A stretch of DNA of 64,000 bases, from NCBI GenBank assembly GCA_016793805.1, contig JAEUIZ010000022.1, forward strand, positions 1-64,000, read 5' to 3'. The notes under the pieces are model-generated. The model was not told the origin of the DNA, ran no database searches, and worked only from the letters and a program-made list of their open reading frames with translations. Source of the DNA: Phycisphaerae bacterium (GTDB lineage Bacteria > Planctomycetota > Phycisphaerae > Phycisphaerales > UBA1924). Made by a program: the position numbers and the translations under genes. This document shows, piece after piece, positions 20,984 to 28,616 of this stretch (position 1 is its first letter; each line of letters starts with the position of its first letter).

Positions 20984-23035
20984 ATGGCCATGCACACCCA
21001 CGCCGGTAGCCACGATCACCACCACGAGCACCGCCGCGACGCCGACAGCGGGATGGTCACCTGCTGCGGGCACGACGACGAACTGATCGAGCGCTACCTC
21101 GTCGTCTACCTCATCGGCGGATTGCTCGTCTTTATCACTTCCATCACCCACTGGTTCAACCTCGCCGACCCCTCCGTGGCCGCGATCCCCGCGGTGATCG
21201 GCGCGATCATGCTGTCGATCCCGCTCTTCGCGGCCGCGTGGAACGAGATCAAGACCCTCCGGCCCTCCAGTTCCACCCTCGCCGCCATGGCGATCCTGGC
21301 AGCCCTGGGCTCTGAGGAGTACGAGACCGCCGGGTGGCTCGCCTTCATCCTGCTCGTCGCGGACCAGTTCGTCCGCCGGACCGCCTCGGGCGCCCAGCGC
21401 GCCATCGAGCAACTCGTCGGGCTCACCCCGGACACCGCCCGCCTGGTCGACGCGGGCCTCGAGCGAGAGGTCTCCCTCGCCGATGTCAAGGTCGGACAGG
21501 TCGTCCGCGTCCGCCCCGGCGAGAACCTCCCGGTCGACGGCAAGGTCCTCACTGGGCGATCCACGATCAACCAGGCCTCCCTCACCGGCGAGGCCGTGCC
21601 CGTCGAGGTCGAGACGGGGGACCAGGTCTACGCCGGGACCACGAACCTCACGGGCGGGATCGACGTGACGGTCACGCAGGTCGGTGCCGAGACGACGATC
21701 GGCAAGGTGACGCGCCTCATCCGCGAGGCCGAGAGCACCAAGACCCCGCGCCAACTCCTGATCCAGCAGGTCTCCGGGTTCTTCGTGCCCATCGCGCTGG
21801 CCGTCGCGGGCGTGGTCTGGTTCTACATGAGCCAGAGTCCCGACGCGAAGATCCGCGACGACGCGGCCCGAACCGCGATCACCGTGCTGATCGTCACGTG
21901 CCCCGCGGCCTTGTTGCTCGCCAGCCCAAGCGCCATGGTCGCGGCCTTCGCCGCCGCCGCTCGGCTCGGCATCCTCATCAAGCAGACCAGTTACCTCGAG
22001 GCCTCCGCCAATATTGACGCGGTCGTGATGGATAAGACCGGCACGATCACCACGGGGAACTTCGAGGTCTCGCGCCTGGCCCCCGCGGCGGGCGTGGATG
22101 CCGCCGAACTGCTCAAGGCCGCCGCCAACGGAGAGCAGCACTCGAACCACCCCCTGGCGCAGTCGATCCTGACCACTGCCAAGGCCGCCCGCATCGATCC
22201 CGATGGAACGAGCGATTACCAGGAGATCCATGGCCGGGGCGTCCGCGCGAAGACGAGCATGGGCGAGGTCTGCGTCGGTCGTGCGAGTTGGATCCTCGAG
22301 CTCGCGCCCGGCGCCAAGGCCGACGTGGCCGCGGTCGAAGCCAAGATCGAGGGCATGACGGGAGTACACGTTCTCCGCGACGGGAGGTACCTCGGGGCCG
22401 TGGGCCTCGAGGACAAGATCCGCCCCAACACGCGGACGGTGATCCAGCGCCTCCGCGACCTCGGGGCCCGGCACGTCGCGATTTTCACAGGCGACCGGCT
22501 GAGCGTCGCCAAGCGGGTCGGGACCGCCGTGGGCGTGGACACGATCGAGGCCGAGTGCCTCCCCGAGGAGAAGCACGAACTCATCCGCGGGCTCGTCGGC
22601 TCGGGCTATCGCGTGATGATGGTGGGCGACGGGATCAACGACGGCCCGTCGCTGGCGCAGGCGGACGTGGGCATCGCCATGGGACTCGGGGGATCGGACA
22701 TCGCGGCCAACTCCGCGGGTGTCGCGCTCATGAACGACGACCTCTCGCGCGTCCCGTTCCTCATCGAACTCGCGCGCCGCACCCGCACCATCATCGCCCA
22801 GAACATCGCCGCGGCCATTTTCATTGTGCTGATCGGGCTCGTGCTCGCCGCCACGGGCAAACTCGCCGTCCCCGTGGCTGCCCTCTACCACTTCGTGGGC
22901 GAGGTCTTCGTGCTGGGAAACAGTTTCCGCCTCTTCCGCTTCGGCGAGGGCTTCGTCGAGGCCGAGCAGGCCAACGCCCCGGCCCTGAAGCGCCGCGCCG
23001 CCAGCATCCGCGGGCTGTCCTCGCAACCCGCCTGA
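20984..23035 (+). CDS. Heavy-metal P1B-type ATPase with CPA motif
   Basis: A 683-residue cation pump. The N-terminus is His-rich (HTHAGSHDHHHEH) followed by CCGHDD; no HMA domain is present. Landmarks are the actuator TGEA (201-204), phosphorylation motif DKTGTIT at Asp350, HSNHPLAQS (the HP motif of P1B pumps) and GDGINDGPSLAQADVG. The metal-site helix reads TCPAALLLASP (Cys306-Pro-Ala308), where Zn/Cd and Cu pumps have CPC. The flanking AAAARLGILIKQ is otherwise typical. It probably exports a soft or transition metal, but the missing second Cys makes the ion uncertain. ATG 20984 has GGAG 5 nt upstream. Confidence 0.93.
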   Translation: MAMHTHAGSHDHHHEHRRDADSGMVTCCGHDDELIERYLVVYLIGGLLVFITSITHWFNLADPSVAAIPAVIGAIMLSIPLFAAAWNEIKTLRPSSSTLAAMAILAALGSEEYETAGWLAFILLVADQFVRRTASGAQRAIEQLVGLTPDTARLVDAGLEREVSLADVKVGQVVRVRPGENLPVDGKVLTGRSTINQASLTGEAVPVEVETGDQVYAGTTNLTGGIDVTVTQVGAETTIGKVTRLIREAESTKTPRQLLIQQVSGFFVPIALAVAGVVWFYMSQSPDAKIRDDAARTAITVLIVTCPAALLLASPSAMVAAFAAAARLGILIKQTSYLEASANIDAVVMDKTGTITTGNFEVSRLAPAAGVDAAELLKAAANGEQHSNHPLAQSILTTAKAARIDPDGTSDYQEIHGRGVRAKTSMGEVCVGRASWILELAPGAKADVAAVEAKIEGMTGVHVLRDGRYLGAVGLEDKIRPNTRTVIQRLRDLGARHVAIFTGDRLSVAKRVGTAVGVDTIEAECLPEEKHELIRGLVGSGYRVMMVGDGINDGPSLAQADVGIAMGLGGSDIAANSAGVALMNDDLSRVPFLIELARRTRTIIAQNIAAAIFIVLIGLVLAATGKLAVPVAALYHFVGEVFVLGNSFRLFRFGEGFVEAEQANAPALKRRAASIRGLSSQPA

Positions 23036-23059
23036 GAGCGACGAACCGCAAGAAACGAG

Positions 23060-23083
23060 GGAGGGCCCCGCGAAGGACCCTCC
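23060..23083. terminator. Hairpin between convergent genes
   Basis: GGAGGGCCC and GGACCCTCC pair over 9 positions with one mismatch around a CGCGAA loop. It sits between the P-type ATPase stop and the S8 protease stop, so it may serve both strands. There is no strong T tract. Confidence 0.5.
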
Positions 23084-23108
23084 GACGACGAGCATCCAGC
23101 AGCCAGCG

Positions 23109-25193
23109 TCACGTGCGCCGGCGACGCGCCGAGAGCAGTCCACCGAACACCACCAGCGCGACGGTGCCGGGCTCGGGCAGGTACACCACGTTGTCGATGT
23201 AGGCGTTACTCCCGAACTCGCCGCCGCGGAAGACGAGATCGTTGAACGAGCCTGTCAGCCCCGCGATGGCCGCGGCGTCGAAGAACAACTCGTAGGTCTT
23301 GAACATGCCCATGTTCGTGCCGATCGTCGGGAGGATCCCGCTGGCATACCCCGCGGCTGCGGTCAGGTCGATCCCACCGAGGAGGGCGTAGATCGGCGTG
23401 GTCGCCGAGCCGTCGAAGGCGGCGTCGAAGCGGAGGTAGAACCCGCCCGACGGCGTGACCAGTTCCTGCGCCATCCCCCCGCCGCCGCCGTACGGCGTCG
23501 CGCCGACCAGCGTCATCGCCCAACTGGCATCGGAGTCCTGATTCGTGAAGTAGGGCCGAGTCACCGAGGACGAACCCGCCAAGGACGCGTCGAACCACCC
23601 GTTGTCGCAGAGCGCGCCACGATCGCCAGAGAAGTCGCCGTTGAACTCGCGGGTCGTCGTGGGCGAGGCATAACTGTGCCAGGCGAGCCCGTACTTCTCG
23701 TTGGCGTTCGTGCCGGCCTTGTTCATGACCTGGACGTAGTACTGGTCCTTCTCGGGCACCTTGAACACGATGTGCTCGGTGCTGTTGACGGTGCTCTTGG
23801 ACTCCTTCAGAGGCGTCCCGATCGCCCCCAACTTGGCGACTCGCATGTCGAGGTTCTGGAGCTCGGGCCCGTAGTCGAACGCGTTGGTCACCGCCGCCGG
23901 CGTCCCCCCCGGGCCAGCGGGCCGATCACGCTCGACGTGGCGATTCCACGCCAGCGTTGAGGTGAGATACGAGCCCTTTCGAAGGTTCGTGTTGATTCGG
24001 TAACTGTTCTGAAGGCCAACCGCGTCGGCAGTGCCAAGGTCCCAGCCGACGGTCGGCACCTCGGCGTTTGTGCCACCATTCCCCAAGGTCGGCGAGGCCT
24101 TCCCAGCGTCGTACTGCTTGTACGCCTGGTAGGCGTCGAGCATTCCAGCGCCAAGATCGTTGGAGAGAGGGTTGGTGGGGGACAGATTCGGGTCTTCCTC
24201 CCACCTCTTCCAGGTGCCCCCGCCGAAGTTGTTGGACGTCACGCTCTTGTCTGCTGAGTTCATGATGACGGCCTTCATGACCCTGGGATCGGTGGTGTAG
24301 CCCTTGTTCACGCTGTGCTGGTTGAGGAGCGAGACGGTCCCGGTGGTGATGGGCGTGGCAAAGCTGCACCCGGAGACGTACTTCAGGTTCGCGGGCTGGC
24401 CCACACCGACCGGAAAGTCGTCGTCGCCCCAGAGGTCCCGCTTGCCGGTGACGCCGTTCAGTTCCTCTCGAGGCGAATAGATGCGGGAGCCCGGAGCGAC
24501 GATGTCGGGCTTGTTGCGGCCGTCGGCGGTCCCGCCCCGACCCGAGTAGTTCCCCAGGCGGCGGTAGTTCTGGAGTTCGCGCTTCTCGCCCGTCGCGCCG
24601 ACCGTCAGGACGTTGTAGCCGCCGTCCGGCGCACCCATGCCGGTCGCGCCGGGGCCGCTGTTGGGCGCCGCAACCACGATCAGCGAGCCCTTGGTGTCAA
24701 CGGCCCAGTCGGCGATCCTGTTCACCTTGGCGCCCTCGGCGTTCAGAGGCGGGTCGTAGCCCCAACTGACGTTGATTGCCCGCGGCGCCGGGTTGATGAA
24801 GAACCAGTCCATCGCCTCGTAGAACTCCTGCGACGACGATCCCCACGCCGTCTGGAGTTTCGCGGACGGGGCCACCCCCTGGCTCTTGATGCCGCCGCCG
24901 AAGTTCCGTTCCTTGGCGATCATGATGCCGGCAACGTGGGTGGCGTGCTTGACGCCAACCGCCGTCGCCGCGGGACCGCCGCCGCGTCGGAACTCGGTGG
25001 TGAAGTCCTCGTGATTGTCGATCGTCATGTCGCCGCCCTCGATCTGCCCGATCCGCACGCCCGCCCCGGTGAGCGTGTTGGGCAGTTGGTCCAGCCGGAC
25101 CACCGACCGCCACTGGTTGCTCTGCGCCATCGCAGGCACGGCCGCTGCAAGCCCCGCCATCAGACAGACCGACATCGCACGCCGCTCGTTCAT
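23109..25193 (-). CDS. S8 (subtilisin-like) serine protease with PEP-CTERM anchor
   Basis: 694 residues with a signal peptide (LMAGLAAAVPAMAQ). The S8 core has KHATHVAGI with His83, the oxyanion Asn in VVAAPNSG, and GCSFATP with Ser277. Where subtilisins have the catalytic Asp (IDSG) this protein has IEGG, so Glu52 would have to act, or one of the nearby acids. After residue 430 there are beta-rich domains. The end is a PEP-CTERM tag: LPEPGTVALVVFGGLLSARRRRT (PEP, hydrophobic helix, Arg cluster), so an exosortase elsewhere should process it. ATG 25193 has AGGAAGAG upstream. It is probably a surface or released protease; activity is not certain given the acid change. Confidence 0.88.
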   Translation of the reverse strand: MNERRAMSVCLMAGLAAAVPAMAQSNQWRSVVRLDQLPNTLTGAGVRIGQIEGGDMTIDNHEDFTTEFRRGGGPAATAVGVKHATHVAGIMIAKERNFGGGIKSQGVAPSAKLQTAWGSSSQEFYEAMDWFFINPAPRAINVSWGYDPPLNAEGAKVNRIADWAVDTKGSLIVVAAPNSGPGATGMGAPDGGYNVLTVGATGEKRELQNYRRLGNYSGRGGTADGRNKPDIVAPGSRIYSPREELNGVTGKRDLWGDDDFPVGVGQPANLKYVSGCSFATPITTGTVSLLNQHSVNKGYTTDPRVMKAVIMNSADKSVTSNNFGGGTWKRWEEDPNLSPTNPLSNDLGAGMLDAYQAYKQYDAGKASPTLGNGGTNAEVPTVGWDLGTADAVGLQNSYRINTNLRKGSYLTSTLAWNRHVERDRPAGPGGTPAAVTNAFDYGPELQNLDMRVAKLGAIGTPLKESKSTVNSTEHIVFKVPEKDQYYVQVMNKAGTNANEKYGLAWHSYASPTTTREFNGDFSGDRGALCDNGWFDASLAGSSSVTRPYFTNQDSDASWAMTLVGATPYGGGGGMAQELVTPSGGFYLRFDAAFDGSATTPIYALLGGIDLTAAAGYASGILPTIGTNMGMFKTYELFFDAAAIAGLTGSFNDLVFRGGEFGSNAYIDNVVYLPEPGTVALVVFGGLLSARRRRT

Positions 25194-25272
25194 GGCTCGC
25201 TCTCTTCCTAGAACCTGGTTCGGTTTGGGGCAACGCCTGCCCCGCCATATGAACGCACGCCGCCGCGACCAC

Positions 25273-26556
25273 TCACGCGCCCCGCGACGATTCCCGCCGC
25301 CCGAAGGCCGCCCACGCCTCGGCCTCGGTGATCGCCTGACCCGCCCCGATCCTCGGCCCGCCCGCGCGACCCCGCCGAACCGCCGCCTGGACGCTGTCCG
25401 CCGGGTCCGGACGCACGATCGGCGTGTCGGACCCGAACCACAGCCCCTCCCCCGGCACGCACCCCGAGTCCACCAACTCCCAGAGTGGCAGCACCCGATC
25501 CAGCCGGTCCGGCAACCCACGCTCGAGCGCCTCGATGTCGTACAGCAAATGGCACGGCTGCACCGACGCCACCACCCCAAGCCTCGCGAACCGAGGTACG
25601 TCCGCCGCGTCGATCAACTCCGCGTGCTCGATCCGCATCGCCGGGAGCGACGGCTCGGTCGCCGGCCGGCCGGTCGCGTGCGAGGACTCGAAGGCGTCCA
25701 GGCACGCCCGCACGGCCGCGTCCCCGATCGCGTGAACCGCCAGCCCCAGGCCCAGCCCGTGCGCACGCTCCAGCGCCCGCTGGATCGTCCCCGCGTCGGC
25801 CATGCACTGCCCCCGCGGCATGTCGGGGATCGGATCGGCGTAGGGGTGCAGCATCCACGCCGTCCGGCTGTTGAGCGTCCCGTCGGCGAACAACTTGCCC
25901 CCTGCCAGCCTAACGCCCGGACGCTCCCACTCGCGCCGCGTCCGCGCCACCGCCTCCAGTGTGTCGATCGGGGGATAGAGCCACACGCGCGCCCGCAACT
26001 CGCCGGCGTCGTGCAGCGCAGCCAGCGTCGGCCCCAGCCACGGCTGGCTCAAGAGGTCATGGACCTCCTCGAACCCATGCCGGGCGAGGTCGTCGAGCGC
26101 ACGCCGAACGACCTCCAGCCGCTCCGCCCCCTCGGGCTCCGGGACCGCCGAATAGACCTGCTTCGCCGCGGCCTCGAGGGCCAGGCCCGTGAATCTGCCG
26201 CCAGGCGCGCGCACGAATCGCCCGTTGGGAGGGTCTGGGTCGCCCGGCCGAACGCCCGTGGCCGCGAGTGCGGCCGAGTTGGCCACCAGCGCGTGGTGGT
26301 CGAACGACCAGAGGCAGCAGGGGCGCGGGCCGAGGATCGAGTCGAGTTCGTCGAGCGTGGGATAGGTGGGATCGGGCCATGCCTGGGCGCGCACCCCGAC
26401 GCCGAGGAGCCAGTTCGTGGGGGGCGTGTCGTGCGCGCTGGCCGCCGCCATCGCCACGCGTTGGAGACAATCGTCCCGGTCGAGGCAGTCGTCCAGGCGG
26501 AGCATCCCCATGGCCCGGCCGTGTTGGACGATGTGGGCGTGTGCCTCGCGGAGCAT
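25273..26556 (-). CDS. Amidohydrolase of the YtcJ-like group
   Basis: 427 residues of the amidohydrolase superfamily (amidohydrolase_3/YtcJ type). The metal-binding HXH motif EAHAHI is only residues 4-9, so the usual N-terminal beta-sandwich strands of the family (about 540 residues) are missing. Later motifs are LWSFDHHALVANSAAL, the ADGTLNSRTA lysine/metal region, AVHAIGDAAV, MRIEHAELID and WFGSDTPIV. Only one half of the sandwich domain remains at the C-terminus. I chose ATG 26556 because TATGCT lies 6 nt upstream, the arrangement of ten genes here; an in-frame ATG at 26595 has no such support. The substrate is unknown. Confidence 0.87.
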   Translation of the reverse strand: MLREAHAHIVQHGRAMGMLRLDDCLDRDDCLQRVAMAAASAHDTPPTNWLLGVGVRAQAWPDPTYPTLDELDSILGPRPCCLWSFDHHALVANSAALAATGVRPGDPDPPNGRFVRAPGGRFTGLALEAAAKQVYSAVPEPEGAERLEVVRRALDDLARHGFEEVHDLLSQPWLGPTLAALHDAGELRARVWLYPPIDTLEAVARTRREWERPGVRLAGGKLFADGTLNSRTAWMLHPYADPIPDMPRGQCMADAGTIQRALERAHGLGLGLAVHAIGDAAVRACLDAFESSHATGRPATEPSLPAMRIEHAELIDAADVPRFARLGVVASVQPCHLLYDIEALERGLPDRLDRVLPLWELVDSGCVPGEGLWFGSDTPIVRPDPADSVQAAVRRGRAGGPRIGAGQAITEAEAWAAFGRRESSRGA

Positions 26557-26562
26557 GGGAGG

Positions 26563-26568
26563 AGCATA
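26563..26568 (-). promoter_or_regulatory. Leaderless-type -10 box for the amidohydrolase
   Basis: TATGCT on the minus strand lies 6 nt before the ATG at 26556. The sequence between (CTCCC) is the opposite of a ribosome-binding site. Confidence 0.5.
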
Positions 26569-26667
26569 GTCGGAGGTGGACCCCTGATGGGCCATCGGAG
26601 CGCCTGGTGCGCGGGGAGCGCGATGGCGGGCTCTGATGGCGCGATGGTCGATCCGTAAAACGACCGC

Positions 26668-26688
26668 GGGGCCGGCTGGGCCGGCCCC
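26668..26688 (-). terminator. Hairpin after the lysine-rich microprotein gene
   Basis: GGGGCCGGC and GCCGGCCCC form a perfect 9-bp stem with a 3-nt loop. On the minus strand a TTTT follows about 8 nt later. It ends the transcript of the small gene at 26789-26854. Confidence 0.6.
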
Positions 26689-26788
26689 GGGCGATCGGTG
26701 GCGTTGATTCGGAATGCGGCCCGATCAGTGCGTCAGGCCGCGACGATGAATGCTCTCTGCGTTGCTGTCAGTTGTTCCTTGGCGTCCG

Positions 26789-26854
26789 TTACTTCTTGCG
26801 GGAGGCCTTCTTCGCAGCCTTCTTCTTGGCCTTCTTCTTCGCCTTCTTTGCCAT
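26789..26854 (-). CDS. 21-residue lysine/alanine-rich protein
   Basis: A complete short gene: ATG at 26854, TAA at 26789, encoding MAKKAKKKAKKKAAKKASRKK. Twelve of 21 residues are Lys, in the KKA/KKAA pattern of histone H1-like bacterial tails. AGGAG sits 7 nt before the ATG and a strong hairpin follows the stop, so this is a real transcription unit and not noise. I infer a nucleic-acid-binding peptide acting on the nucleoid or ribosome. No longer reading frame in the region explains it. Confidence 0.72.
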   Translation of the reverse strand: MAKKAKKKAKKKAAKKASRKK

Positions 26855-27022
26855 GACAGTTCTCCTAAATGGCTTGAGTCCAGAAACACCCAGCGACGTG
26901 CCGCGCCACTGCGACGCGCCGCGGAATGGCCTTCGGCTGTACTATCGGACTGCGTCCGGGCTTGCCTTGAGTGAAGCGCAAGCCATGCCGAGGCGCGCCC
27001 ATCTGAACACAAAGGAAGCGCC

Positions 27023-27781
27023 GTGTCAACTCGACCCCCCGTGCGACTCGTCCTCGTCGGCGCCGAAGGTCGCATGGGCTCGCGCGTCCGCGCGCTCGCG
27101 GACGACGATCGCGGCGTGCTCGTCGTGGGCGCGCTGACTCGGGGTGAGCGCGGGCGCGAACGCTCCACCGCGGGCGAGCCCGATCGCACGGCGCCCCGCG
27201 TTTCGCACGAAATCGCCGCGTTTTCGCTGGGTTTCGCCGATGTCGTCGTCGACTTCTCTTCGCCCGAGGGCACGCTCCGCGCGCTCGACCTCGCCCGCCA
27301 GATCGGTTCGACGCTCCTCGTCGGCACCACCGGGCTTCCCCCCGCGACTCTCGCCGCACTCCGCGACGAGTCCGCTCGCCGCGCGGTTCTCCACGCGCCC
27401 AACACGTCGCTCGGAGTCGCCGTGATCGCCGAGGCCGTGCGTCGCGTCGCCTCGCGCCTCGTCGATTTCGATGCGTCGATCGTCGAGTCGCACCACTCGG
27501 CCAAGCGCGACGCGCCCTCGGGCACGGCTCTCCGCCTCGCTCGGGCCGCACGCGATGGCGGCGCTCGACTTCCAGACCAGCAGGTCGTTTCGATTCGCGG
27601 GGGTGACGTGGTGGGCGAGCACACCGTCCGATTCGCCGGCCCGGGCGAGTACGTCGAACTCACGCACCGCGCGACCTCTCGCGACGTGTTCGTGGTGGGC
27701 GCTCTGCGCGCCGCCGTGTGGCTCGCCGCTCAACAACCGGGCTGGTGGACGATCGAGGACATGCTCGGCATCGACGCCTGA
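27023..27781 (+). CDS. dapB: 4-hydroxy-tetrahydrodipicolinate reductase
   Basis: The second step of the lysine/diaminopimelate branch, reducing the DapA product with NAD(P)H. Residues: nucleotide-binding VLVGAEGRMGSRV, VVDFSSPEGT, GTTGL, the catalytic ESHHSAKRDAPSGTA and a C-terminal GPGEYVELTHRATSR segment. It is 252 residues, normal for the family. The GTG at 27023 has AAAGGAAG 7 nt upstream. It stands alone, with no other lysine-pathway genes adjacent, and converges with the TPR gene ending at 27831. Confidence 0.95.
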   Translation: MSTRPPVRLVLVGAEGRMGSRVRALADDDRGVLVVGALTRGERGRERSTAGEPDRTAPRVSHEIAAFSLGFADVVVDFSSPEGTLRALDLARQIGSTLLVGTTGLPPATLAALRDESARRAVLHAPNTSLGVAVIAEAVRRVASRLVDFDASIVESHHSAKRDAPSGTALRLARAARDGGARLPDQQVVSIRGGDVVGEHTVRFAGPGEYVELTHRATSRDVFVVGALRAAVWLAAQQPGWWTIEDMLGIDA

Positions 27782-27830
27782 TCGCGCGCGATCCCTCCGC
27801 GTTCGGCGCGGATCCATGCACGTTCTCTGC

Positions 27831-28616
27831 TCAGCGGCCGCCTCTGACACGCGAGAGCAACTCGCTCCATCGAGGTTCGCGTCGCAGGGATTCGAGATCC
27901 TCATCGTGCTCGAGCAACTCGAGACTGCCGAACCCCGCGTCAACTGCCTGCCGCAGCGACTCGAGCGCGGGCTCGAGCCGACTTGCCAGCGCCCGGTAGC
28001 ACGCGAGGTTGTAGAGCGACGTGGGGTCGCCGGGCACCAGCGTCGACTCGGCCTCGAGCACGGCGCGCGTCCACGCCCCATGGGCCCCCGCCTCGTCGCC
28101 CGAGCGCTTTCGGCACCACCCCAGGCGATGCCACGCCCACGCGAGCCTCGCGTACTCCGGGTCCGCCAGGCGGCGCTCATAGATCGCGGCCGCGGCGACG
28201 AACAACGGCGTGGCCTCCGTCGAGAGCCCGAGTTCATCCAGCGCGCTCGCGCGAACAAACACCGGATCGGGGGCTTCGACTCGGCCTGAGCCAGGACGTG
28301 CCGACAGTTCCGACGCGCGACGGAACGCCTCTGCCGCGCCCGTCTCGTCGCCTTGCCACCGGCGAACGCGACCGAGCCGCAGCCACGCCTGGAAGTTGCG
28401 CGGCTCGACCTGCACGAAGGCCTCCAGCCCGTCGCGATCCTGCGGGATCTGGGCGTCCCCTGACGTGAGCATTCGGAACGACCGAGGCGAACCGGCCGCC
28501 GCATCGAACGTCCCGACCGTTGGCTGGCTTGCCGAGGGTCGTCGAGCCACCCAAACCGCCGTCGCAATTCCGCACGCCAGAGCAACGGCAAGGATGACTC
28601 GCGTAGCCCGCGTCAT
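27831..28616 (-). CDS. Membrane-anchored TPR protein
   Basis: 261 residues with one N-terminal hydrophobic helix (VILAVALACGIATAVWVA) that anchors it or acts as an uncleaved signal. The body is a helical tetratricopeptide solenoid: FQAWLRLGRVRRWQGDETGAAEAF is a clear TPR, with others near 120-230. It is the last gene of a three-gene operon and overlaps the OGT-like gene upstream by ATGA. I infer that it binds the glycosyltransferase or its targets. No enzyme motif is seen. Confidence 0.8.
   Translation of the reverse strand: MTRATRVILAVALACGIATAVWVARRPSASQPTVGTFDAAAGSPRSFRMLTSGDAQIPQDRDGLEAFVQVEPRNFQAWLRLGRVRRWQGDETGAAEAFRRASELSARPGSGRVEAPDPVFVRASALDELGLSTEATPLFVAAAAIYERRLADPEYARLAWAWHRLGWCRKRSGDEAGAHGAWTRAVLEAESTLVPGDPTSLYNLACYRALASRLEPALESLRQAVDAGFGSLELLEHDEDLESLRREPRWSELLSRVRGGR

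Noticed and set aside
27780..27793. Palindrome GATCGCGCGCGATC between dapB and the TPR gene
   Set aside because: A 14-bp perfect palindrome with no loop; in G+C-rich DNA it can arise by chance and it lies between convergent stops, so I do not call it an operator or terminator.
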